Shown in pieces: positions 25,829 through 35,900 of a stretch of DNA of 64,000 nucleotides (the stretch's first letter is position 1; each line of letters begins with the position of its first letter). Under the pieces are notes generated by a model. That model worked only from the letters and a program-made list of their open reading frames with translations. It did no database searches and was not told where the DNA came from. A program made the position numbers and the translations under genes. The DNA comes from Floridanema aerugineum (GTDB lineage: Bacteria; Cyanobacteriota; Cyanobacteriia; Cyanobacteriales; Aerosakkonemataceae): assembly GCF_041929345.1 (NCBI RefSeq), contig NZ_JBHFNQ010000206.1, forward strand, positions 124,001-188,000, read 5' to 3'.

Positions 25829-25842
25829 GCAGCTAACGCTGC
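25829..25842. repeat. Hairpin GCAGC-TAAC-GCTGC before dnaN
   Basis: A perfect 5-bp stem and TAAC loop that ends 6 bp before the first ATG of dnaN, where a ribosome binding site would be expected. It shares 12 bases with the hairpin at 19423. Confidence 0.5.
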
Positions 25843-25848
25843 CTCGGC

Positions 25849-27222
25849 ATGACAGCTATTTTCAATTGGAATATGCTTACAAAAACTCGTCCTAGTAAAA
25901 CCAAGAATCGAGTTAAACAAAACAACTCGTCTAAAGCTAAAGTTGATGTTACGCCTGCACAAACTGATGAAGAAACTCCTAGTTTAGCGAGCGGAATGCG
26001 ATTAATTTGCACGCAGGAGAACTTAGCAACTCACCTCGATTTAGTTAGTCATGCCGTACCTACTAAACCTACACATCCAATATTAGGAAATGTTTTGTTG
26101 ATTGCTAATCACGAAACTCAAAAGGTTCAACTGAGTGTTTTTGACCTTAATTTAGGTATTCAAACATCATTTGATGCTAAAGTTCAAGCGTCTGGCGAAC
26201 TGACTATTCCCGTGGGAATCTTGAGTGATATTGTAGCGAAACTGTCTCGCGGGGATATTACTTTGGTCAATCAATCGCCTTTGAATACGGAGGAAACTGA
26301 AGATAATCATCCAGAAAAAGTAGAGGCAGGTCAAAATCAAATTATGACATTAATCGCTACTACTGGACGCTATCAAGTGCGGGGATTACCAACTGAGGAA
26401 TTTCCGCCAATTCCTGAAGTTAATTCAATGCTAAAAGTTCGGGTGCCAGTGGAAGCTTTGCAAGCCGGAATTAAAGGAACCTTAATCGCTACAACTAGTG
26501 ATGAAACTAAGCGCATTTTAACAGGCATTCACTTCAAAATAGAGTCAAATGGCATCGAATTTGCTGCGACGGATGGACATCGATTAGCTGTTATTAATAC
26601 TTCGCTTTCCGGGTTCAAAAAGAAGAAACAAACTGAAATTACAGAGCCTTTAGAATTTACAGTACCAGCTAAGGCTTTGGTGGAATTAGAGCGAATTTTA
26701 TCTAGTCGAACATCAGTCGAGCCAGTGGAATTATTCTATGAGGAATCAAAGGGACTTATAGAATTTCGCTGGGGAACGCAACGATTAGTTAGCCGTTGTT
26801 TAGAAGGTGCATATCCAGCGTATCAAGAGTTATTGAAGCAGGATTTTAAACAACAGGTAACGTTGGAGAAAGCACCTTTGATTAAGGCTTTAGAGAGAAT
26901 TGCGGTGTTGGCTGATAAGAAGGAAAAGAGTGTCAGCATTCGTCTTAATAGTGAAGCTCAACAAGTTTGTTTGTCATTGTTTAGGGAATTTGGAAATGGT
27001 CGGGAAGAGATGACGGCTTGCATTAATTCGGATAGCGATATGTCAGTTTCTTTTAACATTAAATACTTGTTGGAAGGAGTAAAAGTTATTGCTAGTGCGG
27101 AAATTCAGATGCAACTTACTCAAAAAGATGGCCCTGCTATTTTAGTACCGTTTGGCAATCGAGAGCAACCAAATATTCTGATGGATGCTCAATACTTGTT
27201 AATGCCAATTTTCAAAGAGTAA
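25849..27222 (+). CDS. dnaN: DNA polymerase III sliding clamp (beta), plasmid copy
   Basis: From residue 50 on the sequence follows bacterial beta clamps: MRLICTQENLATHLDLVSHA at the start of domain I, TDGHRLAVINT at the end of domain I/II border, and a C-terminal segment near AQYLLMPIFKE where chromosomal clamps end in MPMRL. The first 49 residues are an added Lys/Gln-rich extension absent from usual clamps; ATGs at 25873 and 25996 are other possible starts. No clear ribosome binding site precedes 25849, where a hairpin lies instead. The clamp is a ring dimer that holds the polymerase on DNA. dnaX and holA follow directly. Confidence 0.9.
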   Translation: MTAIFNWNMLTKTRPSKTKNRVKQNNSSKAKVDVTPAQTDEETPSLASGMRLICTQENLATHLDLVSHAVPTKPTHPILGNVLLIANHETQKVQLSVFDLNLGIQTSFDAKVQASGELTIPVGILSDIVAKLSRGDITLVNQSPLNTEETEDNHPEKVEAGQNQIMTLIATTGRYQVRGLPTEEFPPIPEVNSMLKVRVPVEALQAGIKGTLIATTSDETKRILTGIHFKIESNGIEFAATDGHRLAVINTSLSGFKKKKQTEITEPLEFTVPAKALVELERILSSRTSVEPVELFYEESKGLIEFRWGTQRLVSRCLEGAYPAYQELLKQDFKQQVTLEKAPLIKALERIAVLADKKEKSVSIRLNSEAQQVCLSLFREFGNGREEMTACINSDSDMSVSFNIKYLLEGVKVIASAEIQMQLTQKDGPAILVPFGNREQPNILMDAQYLLMPIFKE

Positions 27223-27238
27223 TGAAAGGAAATAAATT

Positions 27239-28588
27239 ATGTACGCAGCATTACCTCAAAAATATCGTCCGCGCACGCTATCAGAATTAGCCGGACAGGA
27301 ATATATTCAAAGAACGCTGGCTAATGCAATTAAGGCAAATAAAATAGCTCCTGCTTATCTATTTGCAGGGGAACGAGGTGTTGGTAAAACTTCAACGGCT
27401 CGTATTTTTGCTAAATCGCTTAATTGTAATGCTACAGATAAACCAACTGTTACGCCATGTGGTAAATGTCAGTCCTGTCGTTCCATTGAAAAAGGGAATA
27501 GTTTAGATGTAGTTGAAATTGATGCGGCTTCTCATAATGGAGTAGAAGATGCTCGAACATTAATCGAACGAGCGCATTTTGCACCAGCGATGAGTCGTTA
27601 TCGGATTTTCGTTTTAGATGAATGTCATCAATTAACTTCTCAGGCGCAAAATGCACTGCTCAAATGTATCGAAGAACCTCCGGCTAATGTGGTTTTTATT
27701 CTTTGTACAACAGAAGCACATAAGCTATTAGCGACGATTAGTAGTAGGTGTCAAGTATTCCATTTTCGGGTGTTAGCTATTCATGCAATCGTGCAGCAGT
27801 TAACGATGATAGCTGATAGCGAATCTATCGCCATTTCGGATGAGGCGAAGGTGGCTATTGCTCGAATTGCAGAAGGTGGACTTAGGGATGCTTTGCAGTT
27901 ACTTGACCAGTTAAGTTTGTTAGGGGAGGAAATTACTAGTTCTCACGTTTTGGAATTATCGGGTCGAATATCGGAGTCTGATTTGATAACAATTCTGCAA
28001 TCAATTCGTAGTGGCGATACGTTGAAGTTGTTGCAATTATCGCGTGAGTTGATTGATAGCGGGAAGACAGCAAAAGTGTTATTGATGTCGCTACTTGCTT
28101 GTTATCGAGATTTACTGTTAGTAGCGAATGTACGCGATAGTTCGCATTTATTAACTAGCGGGATTTCGCATTCGACATTGCTGAAGATTGTGGCAGATTG
28201 GGATTACAGGGTAATTAATGCTGGTATTGAACAGCTACGTGCTTCGGAATGGCAGTTAAGTAAAAGCGTACAACCGAGTTTGTGGTTAGAGGTTTGTTTG
28301 CTGGGATTAGTGCAGGGTAATGATTCCTCGAAGTCGAGTCAATGTTCTAAAGAAAAGCAGCCTGTTCAACTAACAGCTATTTGGGAAAAGGTGCTGGACA
28401 AAACTTCCGAAAATAATCGAGTTTTGCTTGAGGTTGCTTCTTTAGTAGAACTTAAAGGGAAAAAAGCTGTATTGGCTGTGCCTGCTAAGTATTTAGATAG
28501 GTTTAATCGGAATACGGCTAAGGTACAAAAGATGCTGTTTGGAGTGACTGGTGTTAACTATCAATTGTTGATTCAGGAGAAGGGTTGA
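27239..28588 (+). CDS. dnaX: DNA polymerase III clamp-loader ATPase (gamma/tau)
   Basis: The 449-residue product matches DnaX domains I-III: KYRPRTLSELAGQ at the start, Walker A AGERGVGKTSTAR near residue 45, a zinc-binding Cys set (CGKCQSC with an upstream Cys), DECHQLTSQAQNALLK (Walker B) and ISSRCQ with the arginine finger. It ends without the tau-specific part that binds DnaB and polymerase, so it is a gamma-type subunit. The start has GGAAATAAAT just upstream and the stop overlaps the ATG of holA (ATGA). Confidence 0.9.
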   Translation: MYAALPQKYRPRTLSELAGQEYIQRTLANAIKANKIAPAYLFAGERGVGKTSTARIFAKSLNCNATDKPTVTPCGKCQSCRSIEKGNSLDVVEIDAASHNGVEDARTLIERAHFAPAMSRYRIFVLDECHQLTSQAQNALLKCIEEPPANVVFILCTTEAHKLLATISSRCQVFHFRVLAIHAIVQQLTMIADSESIAISDEAKVAIARIAEGGLRDALQLLDQLSLLGEEITSSHVLELSGRISESDLITILQSIRSGDTLKLLQLSRELIDSGKTAKVLLMSLLACYRDLLLVANVRDSSHLLTSGISHSTLLKIVADWDYRVINAGIEQLRASEWQLSKSVQPSLWLEVCLLGLVQGNDSSKSSQCSKEKQPVQLTAIWEKVLDKTSENNRVLLEVASLVELKGKKAVLAVPAKYLDRFNRNTAKVQKMLFGVTGVNYQLLIQEKG

Positions 28589-29538
28589 TGATTAGTTTGT
28601 TAGTTGGTGATGATGTGTACGCGATTAACAAGAAGCTTTTGGAGTTCAAAAAATGTCTTGACCCGGATTGGATAAGTTTCAACTATCATCGATTTTCGGC
28701 TGGTGTAATTGAGGAGGCTATTGATTGTGCTTTAACTCGTGCATTAGGGAAAGGAAAAGGAAAGTTAGTGGTGGTTGAGGAGTGCAATTTTAAACAGTTT
28801 ACGGAAGAAACAATGAAAAGTCTTCAGTTGTTATCGCAAGTGCCGGAAACAACACATTTGGTATTTGTCGCACCAGCGATTGATAAGCGATTGAAAGTGG
28901 TAAAGTTTCTGCTTTCTCAAGGTAAACTGTTTGAATTCAATTTAATTGCGCCTTGGAGAACGGATTTAATTGCTCGGTCGATAGGAACTGAAGCAAAAGC
29001 AATGGGTTTGTCGCTTGATAGAAAGATTATTGAGTATTTGGCGGATGCTATTGGTAATGATTCGGCGCGTGCTGAAGTGGAACTACAAAAGCTGGCGAGT
29101 TACAGTAATGGGAAAAAGCTTAGTGTTGAGGAAGTGCGAGTGCTGGTTCCTTCAACTACTCAGAATAGTCTGCAATTAGCTTCTGCAATTCGAGAAAGTA
29201 ATGCAACAAAAGCTGTCAATTTATTGCAAGAGTTGCTAGATAAGGAGACTTTTCCATTGGCTATTTGTGCCACGTTGATTACTCAGTTTAGAACTTGGAT
29301 GTGGGTGAAGGCGGCGCTGGTGGGTGGGGTGAAGCAGGATGCTGAAATTGCCAGAGTTTGTCAAGTTGCTAATCCCAAGCGGGTGTATTTTTTGAAACAA
29401 GAGGTGGCTGGTGTGGGTTTGAGGTCTTTAATTCAAGCGATGTCGATGTTGTTGGAGTTGGAGGTGGCGCTTAAAGGGGGACGGAAGGGGGATTTGATGT
29501 TGACGGCGGTGTTGGCGTGCGCCTTAGTATTTGGTTAG
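28585..29538 (+). CDS. holA: DNA polymerase III delta subunit
   Basis: The 317-residue product has the pattern of cyanobacterial HolA: an opening strand (SLLVGDDVYAINKKLLE), a non-functional P-loop region, and the domain III helices with KLASYSNGKKLSVEEVRVLV and LKGGRKGDLMLTAVLA at the end. Delta opens the clamp ring. The gene overlaps dnaX by 4 bp. A holB (delta prime) gene is not present in the window, so a host subunit would be needed, or gamma alone suffices. Confidence 0.85.
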   Translation: MMISLLVGDDVYAINKKLLEFKKCLDPDWISFNYHRFSAGVIEEAIDCALTRALGKGKGKLVVVEECNFKQFTEETMKSLQLLSQVPETTHLVFVAPAIDKRLKVVKFLLSQGKLFEFNLIAPWRTDLIARSIGTEAKAMGLSLDRKIIEYLADAIGNDSARAEVELQKLASYSNGKKLSVEEVRVLVPSTTQNSLQLASAIRESNATKAVNLLQELLDKETFPLAICATLITQFRTWMWVKAALVGGVKQDAEIARVCQVANPKRVYFLKQEVAGVGLRSLIQAMSMLLELEVALKGGRKGDLMLTAVLACALVFG

Positions 29539-29550
29539 GTGCTTGTTTGT

Positions 29551-29570
29551 CAATGGAAAATTTTCCATTG
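29551..29570. repeat. 20-bp perfect palindrome (copy 2 of shared core)
   Basis: A perfect palindrome 13 bp after the holA stop with the same 16-bp core (ATGGAAAATTTTCCAT) as at 12689-12704. The flanks differ. It is followed by ATTTTTG, so it may be a terminator for the dnaN-dnaX-holA operon. Confidence 0.6.
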
Positions 29571-29648
29571 GATTTTTGGATAACGCTATGCCAGTAGTAA
29601 TTTACTTTTGACGTAGCGTTGTCCTAATCAATGAACGAACTTCAATAT

Positions 29649-32600
29649 CTACCTTTCCTCTAAATCTTGTTCTGTTTCACTATCCTCATCCTCAATTGCA
29701 AACTCACTAATATAGTCACGTACAACTCGTTCAAAAAAGAGAGGAGCAGGTAATGATGTCCATTCGCTATAGTGACCAAAACTGTAGCGCAACGATTCTA
29801 CCAGAGTAGCTAATTGATCCGGATTATCCTTCTCTTGTTTTAAAGTGACTACAATCTCAAGAGGATTTGGAGTAGGCCACCGATCTACAAAAGGGGGACG
29901 TTCTAGGAGTTTATCCATCTGTAATCCAGCTTTGTTATAAAGTTTTTCCTGAGAACCATCATCCTTTTTAACTTTAACAGGTGTATTCGTTTGGGTTGGG
30001 TGATAGCAACTTTGACCCCGTGATTTTTGATGAAGTGTTTTATGGCCTACAGACAAATAAGCAACACATCCAGTTGAGTGACTTGCAGTAAGTTTAAACA
30101 TCCCTGTTGAACTGGATGCCGAAGGAATTTCAATAGTAGGAGTTAATTTCTTTAGTTCCTTTTTAGTCCTTGTATCTTCTAAAGAAGTTTTAACTAATTG
30201 TCTGATTTTTTTATCGATAATTCCAGGGGCAAGGTCTTGACGAATACGAATCAGACGTGCGCCATCCCACTCTTTATCTATTGGTTCGTACAGGGGAGAA
30301 CCAGACCGTCGCTCAAAAGTTATTTTGGTTGCATTCATTCTGACATCTGCAAGCCAAGACCACAGTTGGACACAGTTAGAAGAATCAATAATTACTAAAG
30401 GATTTACTCCTTCGTCCACTGCGTTGGAGATGATTTGCTTCACAAATTCCATGAAGCGATCTAATTTAGTAACCTGGTTATCTGCTAGTTTTATCGGAGA
30501 AAGTTCAGCAATGAAAGCAAGGGCATCAGGAAAGTTACTCCATCGACTAATTTCTAAACGATTAACTTCCTTGTTCTGGTAAGCGCAGCAAAGCTCGCAC
30601 TTTCCTGTATCCACTTTTAGACGCATTGCTACTGGTAAAAATGTATTTTCAATTCGACCGCGTGCGCGTCCCTTTTGTTTACGAACGATAGTAAATGCCA
30701 AAATTTCTTTAGGTCTAGCTTCCGGCGGAGTATCTTTGAGGTACTTGTTAACTTTCTCTTGCACATCATCAATACGACCAGCATGAGCAGAAAGTAAATC
30801 TTTGAGAGCAGATTGCATTCGATGGAAAAATTCATCTAATTTGAGACAGTTTGTTGTCTGATTAGTTTTAATTGGCTCAAGAAACTGTACGCAAGCACGA
30901 GCTTTTGTAGCTAACGCTTTACGAGTTGAAGGTTTGTTCACTTTATCATCAAGTAAAACAGTTCTCTTATCGTTAGAATCTGAGTAAAATCTTCGGGCTA
31001 AAATTAGACAGAAGGTTGGCTGTTTAAGATCTGCAATTTGTTTTGCTGTGTGTTCCCATGCTTTTATTCGTTCGCTGGTTCGCTCTTTAGCTTTTAACTC
31101 TTTACCAGGTAAAAACTCTCTTGCTCCGTGAGTATTTGTTGGCAGACGGTTAACTTCAAGTTTGATTGCATTCCCCCACAAAACGCGAACGATTGCTTGT
31201 AATAGTTTCACCTCTTTTTGCAATACATCTTCATAAAATATCCACAGTGCGGGACGCTCGTTGGGGTATAGTCTCCGCATAGCCGTTTGGTTAGCATGAA
31301 TTAACGCTTTTAGTTCTTTTGTTTGCTCTAACAACCGCTTACCTTTTTCATTAAATTCAAGACCTTTCCTACCTCGATTAATATCTTTTAAACCAATATT
31401 GAAGTTTTGATTCAGTAAGGTTTCCAGTTCATCATCCATTAATTGGTTTAAGTATTTTGGAGTAAAATCCGAGCAAACTTCAGTGTTACTCATCTCAAAA
31501 TAGGCTCCAAGTAGGGTAAAGATATTAATTTCTCGTGAGGCTGTATCATCCACTTTATGACCTTCATTTCGCCTATGTTTTACTTGTGTGTAACTATCGA
31601 ATGCTTTTATTCCTTTGGGTTCAAGTATTTTAGCGATCGCTTCAAAAGCTTCCAACTTATCAATTTCGGGTACACCTGTTTCAATGCCAAATTCTTCCCA
31701 ACTATTCTCATCTTCTAAATTATCTTGCAATCCATTCCGGTAAGTTAGAATTACTTGACATTGCTCAGTTGATGCTTGACCTAATGCAATTTGTTGCCCA
31801 TCGAATGGTTGTAAAGGTAAGCTTAATTCTCGTTGAAGAACGGCAAAATCTTTATCTGGAAGCCAACGCCAAATTCTCTTTTTATCCTGACTATTCTTTT
31901 GCTCTGACTGGCAGATAACTTTGTAACTAAAAGCACGATCTGAATACTTCTGAGAAAACACAAAACCACTAATATTGTAGCGATCGAACTGAGGAGATTT
32001 TAATTGACTTAGCCAACGCCGCTTAGAAACATCTATTTTCACTAAAGGCTGATGTAGAGAAGGATAAGTTACAACTTCTATCCGCACCACTAAACTGAAT
32101 TTTCCTTTGGCATTGTCCAAATTAATCGGATTAGTAATTAATTCTGCTACACCAGAAGTAAATGTTCCACTGCTAGAAATAATTCGTTTGATTGAACCTA
32201 AATCTTTAAAAATCTCATATCCAGCAATTTGACGAGCCAAGTAATCTGCTAGCATTGGAAAAGCATATTTATCTCTTGCTTGAGTCGTTCCTGTTTCTTC
32301 AGAATGCTTCCAAGGTAAAATATGGGATTTGAAAGAAGACATTTTTAATAACTCTCTTCTTTCTCTAAGCTCTTCCCAACGGTCAAAATCTTCTAGTGAA
32401 ATCTTATCTACATTAACCCAAGGTTTGACAACATTAGTCATCCAGTCGTCAAGAATTGTATAAATAGCTTTATCGATCTCTTCTTGACTACCATCAGTTA
32501 AATATGCAAACGGTTCTGACTCATCTGCATTATTATTTAAGTCGAATTTACTAAGTCCTAAATTCGATTTAATTCGAGCTATATTTTTTAATGCTACTTC

Positions 32601-32906
32601 TAGAGATCCGCGTAATGAAGCATAAGGTAAATTTTTAACAGACGATTTTTCATTACTACCACTAGCTTTTTGAATTGTAGATAAAATATCCAATGCTGTC
32701 TTTGTCCAAGCTAGTGTATAACCTTCTACTATCAGTGGCTCCAAATTATCTGGAATGGTAAAGACTAGAGGTACAGGTTTGAGAATTTTACGTTGACCTA
32801 TTGGAATATAAAGGTCTTCTGAAGCCAGATTTGCTTCAATAAATTCTTCTTCCACTTCGGATGAATCTTCATTGAATTCGCAATCTTCATCAAAATAGTT
32901 ACTCAT
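29649..32906 (-). CDS. pPIWI-RE family protein (PIWI/RNase H fold)
   Basis: The 1085-residue product fits the pPIWI-RE proteins: an N-terminal X/DUF3962-like region (to about 450), a MID-like central part, a CxxC pair near residue 768 (GKCELCCAYQN) and a C-terminal PIWI/RNase H-like part with LVIIDSSNCVQLW, TGCVAYLSVGHKTLHQ and a PIWI-type ending (YSEWTSLPAPLFFERVVRDY). The family was described as a variant PIWI of mobile elements and is predicted to act in DNA/RNA hybrid-guided defence. It is the last gene of the operon, starting 2 bp after the helicase gene. Catalytic competence cannot be judged by eye. Confidence 0.8.
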   Translation of the reverse strand: MSNYFDEDCEFNEDSSEVEEEFIEANLASEDLYIPIGQRKILKPVPLVFTIPDNLEPLIVEGYTLAWTKTALDILSTIQKASGSNEKSSVKNLPYASLRGSLEVALKNIARIKSNLGLSKFDLNNNADESEPFAYLTDGSQEEIDKAIYTILDDWMTNVVKPWVNVDKISLEDFDRWEELRERRELLKMSSFKSHILPWKHSEETGTTQARDKYAFPMLADYLARQIAGYEIFKDLGSIKRIISSSGTFTSGVAELITNPINLDNAKGKFSLVVRIEVVTYPSLHQPLVKIDVSKRRWLSQLKSPQFDRYNISGFVFSQKYSDRAFSYKVICQSEQKNSQDKKRIWRWLPDKDFAVLQRELSLPLQPFDGQQIALGQASTEQCQVILTYRNGLQDNLEDENSWEEFGIETGVPEIDKLEAFEAIAKILEPKGIKAFDSYTQVKHRRNEGHKVDDTASREINIFTLLGAYFEMSNTEVCSDFTPKYLNQLMDDELETLLNQNFNIGLKDINRGRKGLEFNEKGKRLLEQTKELKALIHANQTAMRRLYPNERPALWIFYEDVLQKEVKLLQAIVRVLWGNAIKLEVNRLPTNTHGAREFLPGKELKAKERTSERIKAWEHTAKQIADLKQPTFCLILARRFYSDSNDKRTVLLDDKVNKPSTRKALATKARACVQFLEPIKTNQTTNCLKLDEFFHRMQSALKDLLSAHAGRIDDVQEKVNKYLKDTPPEARPKEILAFTIVRKQKGRARGRIENTFLPVAMRLKVDTGKCELCCAYQNKEVNRLEISRWSNFPDALAFIAELSPIKLADNQVTKLDRFMEFVKQIISNAVDEGVNPLVIIDSSNCVQLWSWLADVRMNATKITFERRSGSPLYEPIDKEWDGARLIRIRQDLAPGIIDKKIRQLVKTSLEDTRTKKELKKLTPTIEIPSASSSTGMFKLTASHSTGCVAYLSVGHKTLHQKSRGQSCYHPTQTNTPVKVKKDDGSQEKLYNKAGLQMDKLLERPPFVDRWPTPNPLEIVVTLKQEKDNPDQLATLVESLRYSFGHYSEWTSLPAPLFFERVVRDYISEFAIEDEDSETEQDLEER

Positions 32907-32908
32907 GG

Positions 32909-35900
32909 TTACATCTCCAATAATGGTGAAAAATCATCAAAATCTTCTTCATCCAACTCGTTGGTAAATCGTAGCTCTTCGGGGTAAATTACTCCTTGAA
33001 TACGCTGTAATGGTGCCAGAAATGCCCCGTAAAGTTCTTGATTAATTTCTCGAATCACAGGCTCGGAATGGTTGATACACTCCTCCAAAATGACTCGCAT
33101 CTGCACTAACATACTGTCTCGTACAGAGTCAGGTTTATCTTTAGTTGACTGAGTAGCCCAAGCTGCATCGATAAAGTAAACTTTCACTGGGCAACCATTC
33201 CGCATTCCTCTCCCAATTGTTTGTAAAATAGCTACCATTTGATTGGCTGTAAATGGTTGAAATAAATCTGCACCTAAACGACTGGCCATTAAAGGTTCTC
33301 GTAATAACCGATTCGCCGTCCGCCAAAGTTCTTTTCTAGATTGCTTTAAACTCTCAGCAATTACATTTAAATTATCTGTTTGAGTAAAAACTGTACTGTC
33401 GAATTCTTGAGTTTTTCGTCCAGCTAAACTATACAAAAGCTGCATATCATCCGTTGAAGGATGGGGGCGAGTGAGAAAATAAATTGAACCAATAGCAGCA
33501 TCAAGTTCCCTCAATCCTTTAGTAAAAACAATATTCACTCCTCGACCGATCGCCAGCATGGGAAAAAGGATAATGTCGCAGTTTTCATCATCTCCTAATG
33601 CTTCGCATTGAGCAGTAGTAACAAAATCAGATGGTTGTTCTCCATCTCTTAGAGAGTGAACAACTGCTTTGGTACGGCGACCAACTTCTGGATAGTAATC
33701 ATTGATGTATTTTTTAATAGTACGAGCTTGTTCGTAACTATTAACAATTAATGCTGCTTTGCGATGGATACCATGTTTAACATCGAAATTGCGAATCGAC
33801 TTGTAAATCTCAGAATTAGCTCCTCCTCGGGCTAAAGCATCTACCATTAGCTTTAGATTACGTTCCCGAAGATCGCCAGCACCGCTATATCGTAAAGGTT
33901 CATCTCCACGTTGACGATCGGGCAACCATTTGAAAGAATATATACTCTGGCTCGGATCGTGTTCAGCTTGACGTGGTTTGAGTAAATAGTGAGGGCCAGC
34001 GTTAATATGATAAGCTGGACTCGCCTCTAGAAATGAAGTTGCTGAAGTCATTAGAATAGCTGGCCCGGGGTGCTCGTTATCAGCTTCAAATAAACGATCG
34101 AAACGGTGCATTAGCATTCGAGGGGCACCAATAAAAGTAATGTAAGATAACTCTACATTGCGTGCGCTAGTACGAGTTGTTAGTGCTTGAGAAAAACTGT
34201 ATTTCACTCCAGAAAATGAGCCTAAAATATTTTCTGGTATAACCCTACGAAGTGCTGGTGAGTTAGTAGATTCAACTATTGGTTCTCGAATCAATCCTTC
34301 TGCTACCATTGACCTTGTTCCGGGTACAATTCGTTGATAGCCAAGCATCACAAATGTAATACAGACAAGCAATGTGATAATGTCATCTGCATCTTTTGGT
34401 AGCAGACGGTCTGGGAAGCAAAGTTGGAGAAATAATTCTCCAATCTCTCTTACAATATTGTCTCGACGCTGAGTTAAATTCTCAGCTAAATAGCGACGGA
34501 AATGCTTAATTAGAGTCTGCCAATCTTGCTTTAGTTTGCCACAGTCTATACATAAAGTTTCAGCCCAATGCTCGGTTTGAGATAAATCAATTGCTTCCAT
34601 ACCTGTGCGATCGTAAAAAGCTTGATAAGCTGCTCTTTCCCAAAAATTCTTTAAAACTCGGCTTCTTTTAAAACCTAATTTAACTTCTCGCTCGTCTAGT
34701 TCATCGCGTAATGATTTCTTTTCTAAACCATCCAATAGATCGCTGATAATTCTTAAAGGAGTTAGTAACTGATTTTGATATCGCTCCCCTACCCGTGACG
34801 AAGGCATATTTTGTACAGCAGTCATTAAAGAAGTATTGTGATTACCAAATTCTGATAGTTCCCGACTATAAAGTTCTACATCTCTGTCTAATAGTCGATG
34901 GTTTTCACCACGAGCAAAACGGTTATGAATTTGCTCTTGAATGACGCGATGAATAGATTCTTCTGAACCAGAAATACTGAGCGTAGCTGCTCCATATTTA
35001 TCCAAAACAGATTGCACCATATCTGCTTCATCGAAAACAACCACATCAAAAGTACGGGCAATCAATTCAAAATACCGAATTTCTTCTTGTATTGCATGAG
35101 GTGATATTTGAGTGTCCATTGAGTATACGTGCCCTACCCAAATATCAGCTTCTACTAAATCTCGTGCTGCTTTGTTTCGTCCACACATTGTCCACAACGG
35201 ACAAAGGCATTTTTTCATCTTCCCTTTTTTACCTCCGCTTTGCCAAATCTCTTGACAGGGAGCATCAGCAAAACCCCACATTGAGGTATCGGCTGATGAA
35301 AAAGCTGGCAGAACACAATTGAGCGCAAAAAGATCGGCACCTGGTAAAGTATGAGCAAAGCCACCATTACCACCAGCTGCGGCGATTGCTTCAGCAATAT
35401 TATCTGCGTGTCGTCGGCGAGTTTCCTTGCTTTGACCAACTAACATTCCTACCTTAATTTGATGAAATTCCAGTTCAACCATGTACTGTCTGGCAACTTC
35501 AATGGAAGGAAATACAAACATCCCTTTATAACCGTTTTTTCCTAGCCAGACAGCTATCAAAATTAAAATAGTTGTTTTGCCAGATCCTGGCAGCCCAATT
35601 AGGTGTTTAATTCCCTCTAATTCAAGTATTTCTGTTTCTTCTCGAAGCCCCTTACCCATCTCTGGCATCATCAGGGAGAAACGTTCAAAACGTTTTAACC
35701 AGTTACCAGGTCGTTTTTCTGGATGTTGAGCTTCACGAATATCCATTTGTTCAGCTAAACTCCTTAATTCTTTTAAAGGAATGCGAATAGTACCTCTTGG
35801 TAAACGTGAAAGTGAATGCCTCCGACGTTCTGCTAAGGGGAGGTCTCGCAAATTAATTTGGATTTTTTCAGCGTTGCTTTCTTCACCTAGAGAAACCACC

